Source of the DNA: Bryopsis sp. KO-2023 | Taxonomy: Eukaryota > Chlorophyta > Ulvophyceae > Bryopsidales > Bryopsidaceae | NCBI GenBank assembly: GCA_030272585.1 | Contig: BSYQ01000013.1 | Location: 1,488,001-1,552,000 of the forward strand | DNA: 64,000 nucleotides | Direction: 5' to 3' | Part shown: positions 20,101-27,261 of the stretch, piece by piece | How the letters are laid out: every line of letters begins with the position of its first letter | Numbering within the stretch: the stretch's first letter is position 1 | Position numbers and translations under genes: made by a program | Notes under the pieces: model-generated | Seen by the model: only the letters and a program-made list of their open reading frames with translations | Told to the model about the DNA's origin: nothing | Databases searched by the model: none

Positions 20101-22542
20101 GGCAGGAAAGGGAAAGGCTGGCGAAAACAGCCATGACCGAGGCTATCGACACCCTGAACCGTGGACTGCAGCGTATGGAAATGGACCAACCTCTGGCCGA
20201 GGAAAAAGAAAAGGAAAAAGAGCACGTGGAAACCGAAACAGTGGAAGACTCGGTACAAGAAGAAGTCGCTGCGGAAAGGCCACCAGAGGGACCATCGTCA
20301 ACCCCACTGAAGGTGGTGGTCCCGCGACGAAAAAGGTCGAGGAAGCTCAAAGGCCGAGGGGTGGGGAGGTTCATCCTGGACGAGGCCATGGAGGTGGACC
20401 AGGCTGAGGCCGAGGGGGAAGACGAGCAGCAGCTCTGGGATTACACGGAAGATCCCTACGCAGATTTGGAGGACGCCCTTCCCCCGAGGCCGAAGCCTGG
20501 TCCCGTCCTGCTCTCAGGGAGTGAGGATGACCCCATCTCGGAGGAGCCTCCGAAAGCGTCGTCTCTACCTCCACCACCACCTCCAGCGACCGTTCCGACC
20601 ACCTTCACATGCGCGGCTTGCGCATACCCGAGGGAAGCTCCCCGCCCAGGATTGGATCGCGTGCTCTGCGAAAAAGGGCACCTTTTGTGCAAAAAACACA
20701 ATGTGGGGTTGAGGATCGCGGCCAGGGCGGGAGCCCTCATCTCGGCCGACGAAGCAGGAGGACCTTACCTCCCGCGCATACAGGACCTCATCGGCGAGGG
20801 AACCCAAGGCGTCAAGCCGATCCTCCCCTTCGACGCCCCACTCCCGGACTGTCCAAGCTGTACCAAGGCAGCGCTGAAGGGTCGTTGGCCTGGCAAGCTT
20901 AAAGAACAGGTCGGAACCTGGAACGACCAGTATTTCCAGGCTCTCGGCTTGGAACTCCCAGGAGCAGCAAGATCGCACCGCCAGCCGAGCCACCCACCAC
21001 CATCACCAGACCAACCATCGGCACCTTCCTCGGCGACTCGTCTTCCGCTCCCTCCACACAGCCCAGCAACGTCCAAGAGGCATGGGCCGAGAACCAGGTC
21101 GCAGAAATAAGCGAACTGGGATCGGGAACGAAAGAGAGACAAAAAGGGAAGGGCAAGGGATGTTTGGGTGTGTTTTACAGTGACATGGTGGGAGCCCTTG
21201 GATTGGGCTGAGTTTTTCCTATGTTGATTTTCTGCAGTATGTTTTTCTGAGGGTTATACAAGGGCCAGACTGATTTTTATGATTTTTACTGTTTTGATTC
21301 CTGAGGGAGGACAGTAGGGGTAAACAATGCTTAGACCAACCCTGGGAGGGTTATTGGGTTATTTTCTGGATAAGGGACATTCAGGTCCAGAACTGGGTTA
21401 TTTTGTTTTGAGTTCTGACCCAATGGTTTTTATACAAGTGGATTGGCCAGGCTGGGTCAATCACCTGCTTTCTGGATACTTATAAGGGAATCTGAATTTG
21501 GACCTTATGGGTTGCTTTGTGCAAACAGTTAGCTGGTTTACAGTACATGATTCGGCCTGCAGGTGGCAGCCTTATCATTTGGTTGATTTTTGTTGATAAT
21601 TCGCTTAGAGTTTTTGAACACTCTTTTAATTTCAGCGAAGGTTAAACATTATTTGACTCCCTTAAAAGCTACAGGCTTGTTGGATGCCTTGAAAGCGTTT
21701 TGTGTGTGTCTATGCGTATGTGTGAGTGTAACCCCCAAATTTCGGTTACTTGGGTACGCGAGGCGCGTACTTGCGTGGGGGGGAAGTGGTTGATACGAAC
21801 GTCCGTCGTATGACACGCGGTTCGGCCCACTCACCCAACACGTGGTTCGGCCTGACAGTAGTCGGACCGAACCAGCTCACCATCATCATAGCCACACATT
21901 AAGGGAGAGGGCCAGGCCGCCTCTGAGGTGGCAACCCTCAGTTCGGCCTGGAGCCTCACATTCAGCTTAGGGTCCATTAGGACACGGCCAAGGGGCCATT
22001 AGGACGCTGAGTTGGATGAAAGGGTTGGACAGGCTGTCGGCCCGGCCGAATACTTATTCGGCCCGGACCACAGCCTTATTGTAACTTGGACTATTGTAAA
22101 GTTCCTTGTTTGAAAGTGTTTCCGTGCTCTAGACGTAAGTCCACTCGACTAGTCTATTTTGTTCCAACGTTTGTATCAGGTCGAGTGTTTTTCCTGTTCT
22201 GGAACTAGGTTTTTCCGGCAGTTTTTCCGGCAACTCTGTCGGTGGGCGAATAACGATCTTGGAGGTGCCTTTCAGCAACGATGTTTCGAAGTTCCGAAGT
22301 TTCGAAAGCACCGAAGGAGCTGGGAGAGTTTTCATGATTTTCGCCTTAGGTGGGGTGATAAGTGGTTTGGGTTCCCCTCTGGGTGGGCAAGCGTCGGCGA
22401 GAGTTCCACTCTGCCCTTTTCCGCCTTTCTCGCCGCCACTGCCTTTTGTTTTTCCGCTGCCACCCAGCTGTTTTCCACTCGACTCCTTTCCCTGAACCGC
22501 TTTTTCACCACTGCGCCACATGATCGGGCTGTGCTTTGGCAT
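11154..22542 (-). CDS. G0 ORF3: coiled-coil / RING-like protein, split by G1
   Basis: Coding pieces are 22542-22179 and 12562-11154 (counting the 5-bp duplication once). Together they make 1773 nt, exactly 591 codons, so the ORF was intact before G1 landed. The order is a basic/Lys-Gly-Ser N-terminus, a Pro-rich part, a coiled coil (Arg/Glu/Gln-rich, coded around 12550-12290), a variable part, then a Cys/His domain coded near 11755-11500. Its ligands follow C-x2-C-x14-C-x2-H-x2-C-x2-H, about 52 residues, then C-x2-C. An acidic, proline-rich tail follows. The same domain ends ORF3 of G1, G2 and G3. It resembles a RING-type zinc fold, so a ubiquitin-ligase or adaptor role is possible but unproven. 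There is no membrane segment, so it is not an env gene. Confidence 0.8.
12568..12955 (+). repeat. G1 5' LTR
   Basis: 388 bp, starting TGATACGAACG and ending TTTGTATCA. It appears identical to the 3' LTR at 21791-22178. Confidence 0.95.
12958..12969 (+). promoter_or_regulatory. G1 primer-binding site
   Basis: TGGTTTCGGAGC begins two bases after the 5' LTR. The same 12-mer (reverse complement on plus) follows the 5' LTRs of G0 (29877-29888) and G2 (51895-51906), so a shared tRNA ending GCTCCGAAACCA is the likely primer. Confidence 0.7.
13001..13480 (+). CDS. G1 leader ORF of unknown function
   Basis: 159 aa starting at an ATG in the leader and overlapping the start of gag by 64 nt in another frame. 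It is Pro/Ser/Thr-rich, then acidic (TGPNDNDDTESVGSCDS), then charged. No domain is recognised. It could be a regulatory upstream ORF or chance; no equivalent was found in G0 or G2. Confidence 0.35.
   Translation: MSNSHPTSPQSSAGTHEHPTSRYLTVPEELVAPHWRRFYIDQLAFCYGGPSVIEGVPPGLEGPPIRRPSPVPPPTGPNDNDDTESVGSCDSCFTEEERNDPEFLRFYAEVQEHLRNRRANSAEEPLRNRDPRLAHGVQPWTSYRTSQPKPSPIPTEWRR
13417..15675 (+). CDS. gag: G1 Gag
   Basis: 752 aa, the virus-like particle protein. Residues about 60-210 form a long coiled coil rich in Glu, Gln and Ala. A Pro/Ser linker includes YMAGAGTQTV, a short motif conserved in all four gypsy Gags here. A Gly/Pro/Asn tract of PNGPGG-type repeats covers about 410-475. The capsid-type Gag domain follows (about 490-640, MPRAFNGTANVTDWL onward). 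The C-terminal RG-rich region ends in one CCHC knuckle, CYLCGGDHGIRNC. The ATG at 13417 is the first in frame. The last codons hold the sequence GATAAAC (15666-15672), the likely -1 shift point into pol. Confidence 0.9.
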   Translation: MDLIPYEPAEAIAYPDGVEEMSAGDSMSLGTEEDPPPVQGVFVQNNIQHNVQNVHHVEVNQDETSITVAQLAANTEEWAGRTQAELYQALNEVRGELHHTREEAEARQWQVANEQAEAMNTALENQRAELEDHHWEDRVRLEEEFIRRLEHLKAENGHLVAEMEERMHLAQERAAAKAAQDFQDLGARTERLTLQVADQRAAVETLGVETKCLREDYPSVDELVKLWSKQVPAQPQVIPVYMAGAGTQTVTQTTQAPSGPPPSSSFQDVPLVSPIVSNAPAVPILVPPSGLPSQRRAGPPPGPVIREPGSVPTGGPRPSRRDPAAAARPPSGQNQATNPTPPSGQGPPMAPRQEPPPGPSQPQGVGAVGFNSGTDPFAGLGSYASVGQQDPNSGFRDAPRRRRPGGGGGDDGDGGGGPNGPGGSGGPNGPGGPNGPGGGPNGPGGGPNGPGGPGGPGGPGGPFGPQLPGGPPAAGGNGLRQVKIPMPRAFNGTANVTDWLMRMGRWFRAQAIPEELWLQVICANTEGPAAEWMNLTELKVMEGRRQPFADWRSWAEEARKLFQPTTTSEHARVELRTLRQTTSVKDYIKRYNSVCFRIPDMSEAEAYSAFTAGLREPIRSQVVGFIRDDVQAAIEMAERLDGIRGLHNSSGGRGGGGHQRWNRRSRVNSIGDKAGDDRLNYIGGNRGRGGSSRGRGRGRGRSGGRFGGRGGGGRSTTPSGRGGRGGISCYLCGGDHGIRNCPKLSAAKRSIN
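15600..19565 (+). CDS. pol: G1 Pol polyprotein with chromodomain
   Basis: The frame is open from 15600; as a frameshift product it would effectively begin near 15666. The protease has the Asp in VDSGSWENYI (about residue 190). The RT box is FLDDIIVYS (about 550). RNase H starts at VATDASDFALG (about 697), with AYEREL, VYTDH and FVADALSR supplying later acidic residues. The integrase has an HHCC zinc domain (ending CPTCQMMK) and a DDE core: Asp in TTDLVTDL or VFVDRLT, Asp in VSDRDPRF, Glu in SDGQSEV. A chromodomain ends the protein (YLVCWKGYQPHEATWEP), which would steer insertion to methylated chromatin. Order RT-RNaseH-IN is Ty3/gypsy. No break seen. Confidence 0.95.
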   Translation: MLLVRRRSWDQELSQALGRKAFDKLKVRGARPPTLDTNAGGIRAEVPEDFGEEQAEGIDDRKMTKRVTWPDKAEEHEKRIDTSSGSHSSNTAARAESHGTGLNEGADDTGHARPGVSSGEPPSTVQLGPQGNRGMDGSNFSQVPGALSRADSAVADNFSYIARTGNTCSKGRFTGFEIAIQVGDRPVKAYVDSGSWENYISTATQARLELEATGEHRTLVMADGSKGSTRGRAEQVRFRSGRATFVADFHIFPDMAYEMILGIPWLVAENPDLCFRTRTISVQRGKTRISLPLAISGKPRPTETMSVGDMEQTSAAKLLKDARAGQGDVVMVVVTEAEAEQNDEHTKDDISKLVRPELSKAITQLLTDYKRVFASDLPKGPPPVRNGHEFEIELEEGTKPIFRPMYKLSPAELAEVRKQLDYMLDRELIRPSKSPWGAPILFANKKDGGLRFCIDYRWINQRTVKNRYPLPLPEELLDRLQGAKIFTRLDLRSGYWQMPIRAEDQEKTAFRTRYGHYEYKVVPFGLTNAPPQFMAMVNDLFRDFHDKFLVVFLDDIIVYSKTEEEHAEHPRLVLDKLAEHQLYAKASKCSIAVKELDFVGHWISADGISPHRSKTQAIQDWKPLQSVPEVRSFLGMVSYYRRFIREFSRIAAPIQKLVKKDQAWEWGPAQTAAFQELKDRLTSAPVLLIPDPAKPYVVATDASDFALGATLMQGSKEEGYQPIAFLSRSLNSAEQKYSAYERELLGISYALAQWRHYLEGAPGGTTVYTDHLPATHFLQQRVLSRTQTRWLKSGSFQSIKPKILYLPGRANFVADALSRKPQLRLNAILGAKISPGEAQDWQAAIKEDPILRPIVTQLEEGRAVQGYTLTPDGLLMYQAKDVGAEPKLVVPVSKRQVVLHDHHDVPMAGHPGKARTAELVSRRHWWRGWRRAVNHYVESCPTCQMMKTENSKQKGLLHPLPVPAYKWEQLTTDLVTDLPKSNGYTAVAVFVDRLTKMCKFVPCTKEVSAKGYAELFLSKVFPTSGIPEVIVSDRDPRFTSQFYKELFRLVGTDLRMSTAHHPQSDGQSEVTIRTLENFLRPYIEARPETWSEYLSTAEFAANNSVNASTKYTPFYLMYGQHPRGLEADRPSTNVEAAEAMVSRMNRDLEEAKANYASAQETMCESANKKRRHVEFAVGQEVCLRSAHLPLAVTKHIPAKVRRRFIGPFKVEAVISPVAYRLDLPPGWRLHPTFHVSKLKEYKRSEEFVRDAPPGPALIDELDGEEEYEVEAIVREKGKGRGKRYLVCWKGYQPHEATWEPKESLTHCSDLLAEFVARTGRA
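19566..19886 (+). other. Spacer between G1 pol and ORF3
   Basis: 321 nt with no ORF of interest, ending in a purine-rich leader before the ORF3 ATG. A similar 0.3-0.6-kb gap separates pol from ORF3 in G0, G2 and G3 and could hold a subgenomic promoter or splice acceptor. Confidence 0.5.
19887..21110 (+). CDS. G1 ORF3: coiled-coil / RING-like protein
   Basis: 407 aa, shortest of the four ORF3 proteins. Residues about 1-90 form a heptad-rich coiled coil (AEEKVAQLEEQLKTQRL). An acidic and Pro-rich linker follows, with a basic patch RRKRSRKLKGRG that could be a nuclear signal. From about residue 242 comes the conserved Cys/His domain: C-x2-C-x15-C-x3-H-x2-C-x2-H, about 50 residues, then C-x2-C (CPSC). 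The tail is Ser/Pro-rich and basic. There is no signal peptide or membrane segment. Position after pol is where env sits in retroviruses, but the content is different. Function unknown; a RING-like E3 or scaffold role is inferred from ligand spacing only. Confidence 0.85.
   Translation: MDLTAANLERFLQDARQSTEQKNKLEAELAEWQNRANEAEKRAKAAEEKVAQLEEQLKTQRLDAFRQAAVWGQERERLAKTAMTEAIDTLNRGLQRMEMDQPLAEEKEKEKEHVETETVEDSVQEEVAAERPPEGPSSTPLKVVVPRRKRSRKLKGRGVGRFILDEAMEVDQAEAEGEDEQQLWDYTEDPYADLEDALPPRPKPGPVLLSGSEDDPISEEPPKASSLPPPPPPATVPTTFTCAACAYPREAPRPGLDRVLCEKGHLLCKKHNVGLRIAARAGALISADEAGGPYLPRIQDLIGEGTQGVKPILPFDAPLPDCPSCTKAALKGRWPGKLKEQVGTWNDQYFQALGLELPGAARSHRQPSHPPPSPDQPSAPSSATRLPLPPHSPATSKRHGPRTRSQK
21111..21790 (+). 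other. G1 3' untranslated region and polypurine tract
   Basis: No coding sequence. It ends in a G-rich purine stretch (about 21773-21788) directly before the 3' LTR, the expected polypurine tract. Confidence 0.65.
21791..22178 (+). repeat. G1 3' LTR
   Basis: 388 bp, identical by eye to the 5' LTR. The target duplication GGTCG follows. Confidence 0.95.
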
Positions 22543-23142
22543 TCTCTTTTTGTGTTGGCTGCGCTTAGTTCTCCGACTAGTCTCCGACTTTTCTGTATGC
22601 GCGCCGAGAATAACCAGGACAAAATGATCGCAAGTCCGCTTTAAGATACGCTAGGCGTATTAGCTAACGTACCTTGGTAACGTGACACTCTATGGAGGTC
22701 GCCGTCACCACACGGGTTTGTGCCTATTTGATTTTACCCTAACTTGCTTATGTCAACTCAGTTCCACCTGCGGCGCAATCACGTGACCTCCAGGTCGGAC
22801 ATTAACCCATCACTTGATCCAATGTCCCCATCACCTGTTGTCAGTCGCTATGAGCGTGTGAGTTGTGCGTTAGGTAAACCTCCCCGGAAAGAAAACTGAC
22901 CCCTAGCCCGTCCTGCGAACCGTTCACAGTTCTGTCACGGGAAAAGATAGCAACCCGTTCGCCGGAAAAGATGGAAACTTTCCCTAGGCTTTTCCGGGAG
23001 TTCTACTTGGTGCTCTTTTCCTAAGTCTTTCTGGTATCCCATCTGGATAGCGTTCCAAATCGACTTTCTCGGCTTAATATTTTTCCCCCAGCTGGAAGGA
23101 TAGTATTAAGTCGAGCGTGAACAGAGTGGTAATGATCCCTGT
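22543..23142 (-). other. Spacer between G0 pol and ORF3
   Basis: About 600 nt without a supported ORF, the longest of the four pol-ORF3 spacers. Confidence 0.45.
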
Positions 23143-26100
23143 TTAGGTTCGAGTTCTGCGTTGGGCCCTAGTCTTTTTCTTAGACTGGGTCACTTGTTTA
23201 TTCTCCGGTTTGTTGGCTAAGTACTCCTTAAGCAAGTCCTGGGCATTGGCCAGGTGGCTTTCTGGCTCCCAGGTGGATTCCATCAAATCGTAGCCCTTCC
23301 AAAGGATCAGGTACTCCTTGCGGGTAGTGCCCCGATCTCTAAGGATGCGCTCGACCTCGAATTCGATGGTTCCATCCACTAGCTCCCCCTCTGGAGCGTC
23401 TATCTCTCGCTGATCGTCATCAAGCCGAGAGTAAGCCTTCAGTTTCGACACATGGAAAGTTGGGTGGATTTTCCAGTGGTCGGGAAGGTCAAGACGGTAG
23501 GCGACAGCCCCAATTCGGCTAGCCACCCGGAAAGGTCCAACAAATCGTCAGCGGATTTTCGGTGGGATTTTCTGAAGTGAAGCAAGGGGAATATACTTGC
23601 TTTGTACCAGCACTTCATCGCCAACCTGAAAATCCACTTTCCTTCGACGTTTGTTTGCTGAGGTGCACATGCGGTTCTGTGCCTCTGCGTATTTCGCCTT
23701 AGCGTTTCGCATTTGGTCGTCCATTCGACGTACCATCTCAGCCGCCATTTCCGATTCATCGCCCGTCCGAACTCCCTTCCTGGCAACAACTATCTGCCCC
23801 ATGTTCTGGCCATACAGAAGATGGGCTGGCGCGTAGCCTGTGGAGACATTCCGTGAATTATTTGCGGCAAATTCCGCGGTCGGCAAATAATCCACCCAAC
23901 GGTCTGGGTACCGTTCTACATACGGACGCAGGAAATCCTCCAGCACCCGGATGATGACTTCCGACTGCCCATCCGTTTGAGGATGGTATGCAGTACTCAT
24001 CCGGAGCTGGGTACCTAAAAGTTTGAAAAGGGAGGTCCAGAACAAACTTGTGAACCTTGGATCCCGATCCGAAACTATGATTTTAGGCAGCCCGTAGTGT
24101 TTGTATATGTTCTCCACGAACAGCTTTGCGTATTCTGGCGCCGTGATAGTTTTGTTACAGGGTACGAACCTCGCATACTTCGTCAATCGGTCTACAAAGA
24201 CAGCGATTGCTGTGAAGCCATGGGAAGACGGTAGGTCAGTAACCAAGTCCGTCGTGATCTGTTCCCATTTCTGGTCTGGGATAGGCAACGGCTGCAAAAG
24301 ACCTTTCTGTCTTTGCAAGTCCGATTTGTTTAGTTGACAAGTTGGGCACGTTTTCACGTATGCCTTTACGGCTAACCCAACGCCTTTCCACCAGTAACTG
24401 CGGGTAAGTACTTCGGTCATGCGGTCTGCTCCAACATGACCGGCACTGGGAACGTCGTGATGCTCTTCCAGAATCCGTTTCTGGAAAGAAGCAGGGACCA
24501 CAAGCAAACTAGGACCTGGGTCTGTCTTGGTATAATACAAGAACCCGTCGTCCAGCTTGTATTGCGGAGAAACTCCTCGTTCCATCCTTTCAAAGATAGG
24601 CTTGAGTTGTTCATCACTTCTCAAAGCCTCTTTCCATGCCTCCTTCTCTGCCACTTCCCAAGTGGAGAGGTTATTGAGCTGGTCTGGCGGACCAGGAAGG
24701 CTCCGGGATAACGCATCAGCCAAGACATTGGCTTTCCCCTGGATATAGACGATTTTTGGACCTATGGATTGGAAAAACCCTGAGTTTAACCACCGGGTTT
24801 GGGTCCGCGACAACGTGCTCTGGTTCATGAAGTGGGTGATCGGTTTGTGGTCCGTCAACACCTTCACACCCCCATCGCATCCTTCAAGGTAGTGTCGCCA
24901 CTGGGCTAAAGCATATGCTATTGCCCCCAGCTCCCGCTCATATGCGGAGTATCGCGTTTCAGCTGGTTTTAATCGTCTGGAAAGGTATGCAATTGGTTGC
25001 AAACCTTTCCCATGATCCTGGGTAAGAACCGCTCCATATGCAGTTCCAGATGCATCCGTTATTACGGTGTACTCCTTAGCCGGATCAGGAAGGAGTAAGA
25101 TCGGTGCGCGGCTAATCCGATCCTTAAGTTCGTTGTAGGCATTGTGTTGGTTCAGCCCCCATTCCCAGACAGTATCCTTCTTGGTTAGATCTGTCAAGGG
25201 ACTCGCAATCCTAGCGAACTCAGGAATGAACTTACGATAGTAAGACACCATTCCCAGGAAACTTCGCACATCAGTGACCGAAGTTAACTCCTTCCATTGT
25301 TGAATAGCCTTAACCTTATCCTGCATCGGTTGAAGGCCTTTTTCCGACAAATGATACCCCAGGTAGTCCGTCTCTGCTACCCCTACTTCGCACTTACTGG
25401 CTTTTGCGTACAACTTATGTTTCCGCAACCGTTCAAAGACCAGTTTTAGGTGCTCGACGTGCTCTTCCACCGAATTGGAAAAGACCAGAATGTCGTCGAT
25501 AAACACCACTACAAATTCGTCAAGGAACTCCCCCAGCAAATCCTGAACCATGGTCTGGAACTGGGCTGGGCAGTTGGTCATTCCGAACGGACACACGAGA
25601 AACTCGAAATGTCCGTATCTCGTTCGGAATGCCGTCTTGGGAGTATCCTTGGGTCGAACGGGAAACTGCCAGTAGCCTGAGCGGAGGTCGATCTTCGTAT
25701 AGATCTTCGCTCTGGCGAGACGGTCCATTAACTCCTCAGGAAGAGGGAGTGGATACCTATTCTTTACCGTGAATTTGTTTATCCATCGGTAATCCACACA
25801 CATTCTCAACCCTCCGTCTTTCTTGGGAACAAAGAGTATGGGTGCGCCCCAGGGACTCTCGGAGGGTCGGATCTTCCTTTGTTCGAGGAGGTAATCCACC
25901 TGTGTCCTAACTTCGTCCAGCTCGGCTGGAGAGAGTTTGTACAAGGGACGGTGGATTGGGGTCATTTGTTCGTCCTCCAGGTCCACCTTAAATTCGTGGC
26001 CTTTTCTGACTGGAGGAACGCCGGGTGGTAAGTCTTTCGGGAACACATCCTTGAAACTTGTGAGGACAGCCTTGATCCTTGGGTCGAGACCCGAATGCAT

Positions 26101-27261
26101 TACCTTTTCCACATCGGGCTGGAGATAAGCGGGTGTGGTTCCAGTAGCGTTTAAACGCTCTTCTGGAATTCCCGGATATGGATACTGCATGAGATGTGCC
26201 ATATCTTCCGGGGTGGTTGGTCGCACAACCACAAGGTATGCCTGATTAACTTCTGGACTGTTCTTCACGAGCGAGAATAACTTCTTCGCTGAGACTGTAT
26301 CAATAGCCGGTGCTAGGTGCTGTAAGTAATCTGATGGTCGTTCCTTCATAGGAACAGTTGTCCATCCAGCACCCACTGGAACTTTGAGCGTGCCTGTTGC
26401 AAAGTCCAGTTTGGGATTGGTCTGCATCAACCAAGGAAGCCCTAGTATCATGTCATATGAAAGGTTTGGGAAGACGTCTGCGGAAAGGGTTGTGGTATAA
26501 GTACCCATCCTGAGCTGCAAGTCTTCGCATCGCCGATCAAGTGAACATAGGGTTCCGTCCGCCAAAGTGACTCCCTTTTTACACTCGGTTGTTTCGAGTT
26601 TCAGTCTCGTGACTAGTTTCTTGGTAATGTAGTTCTCCGTTGCACCACAATCAACATAGGCGGAGATCGGTACTCCTCCTAATCTGGCTCGGATCTCATA
26701 TCCCATAAATTTCAAATGGTTAGGACCTCCTAGTGGTAACATACGCTCAGAAGGTGAATACTGACCTTCATCCACTTTTTGTCCTCTACCTGTTCCCTGA
26801 ACAGGGGCTGCTGACTCGTCAGTTGGTGGTGAACGAGTGGCAGGCTTATTTGATTCCCTTGCGGGTTCCCTTCCTTCCGGACTTCGTTTCGTTCCTTGAG
26901 GCGGGAACGATACCGAATTCTCAGTTCCTTCAGGACTACCAAGGTCTCCATGAACAGAGTCGACAGGTTCCGAACTTGATTCTGAACTTGTCCTAGTAAG
27001 CGTGCTGCACTTACTGGATCGAGTTTCCAACTTAGCACTCATAATCGATCCCTCTGCACCTTGGGTAGCATTCTTTTCTATTTCCCCTTGTGCTCTTTTA
27101 TTCACTTCTGCATTTCGAGCTAACCTTTCTTTTCTAAGAAGTTTCTGGCGCTGCTTATATCTGTGAAGGCGTGCCCTTCTGCGTTTCGCCGAACGAGTCT
27201 GGGCTCTGTTCATCCGGCTTTTTCGTTTAACCATTTCTTGAACTTTTCGCCCTCTGGACAC
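23143..27261 (-). pseudogene. pol: G0 Pol with one premature stop before the chromodomain
   Basis: The frame runs from 27261 (no ATG until 27233) to 23143 with one TGA at 23548-23550. Domains in order: basic Arg/Lys-rich N-terminus, protease with IDs YVDCGATENYI (about residue 199), RT with VFIDDILVF (about 587), RNase H with VITDASGTAYG (about 737), integrase with HHCC zinc domain and DDE core (TTDLVTDL, VSDRDPRF, TDGQSEV), then the IN C-terminal part FVGPF and a chromodomain (YLILWKGYDLMESTWEP). The stop replaces an Arg codon found at the same place in G2 and G3 (PPKIRRRF, PKLRRRF), so this is a nonsense change that would remove the chromodomain. Otherwise the frame is open. Confidence 0.88.

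Larger units (their letters stand above)
12568..22178 (+). mobile_element. G1: complete Ty3/gypsy chromovirus nested in G0
   Basis: The LTRs 12568-12955 and 21791-22178 (388 bp each) read as identical, and the target duplication is GGTCG (12563-12567 and 22179-22183). gag, pol and ORF3 are all open. Identical LTRs and intact ORFs point to a recent insertion that may still be competent. Confidence 0.95.

Noticed and set aside
19887..21110. ORF3 as a retroviral-type env gene
   Set aside because: It sits in the env position, but none of the four ORF3 proteins has a signal peptide, membrane segment or cleavage site.
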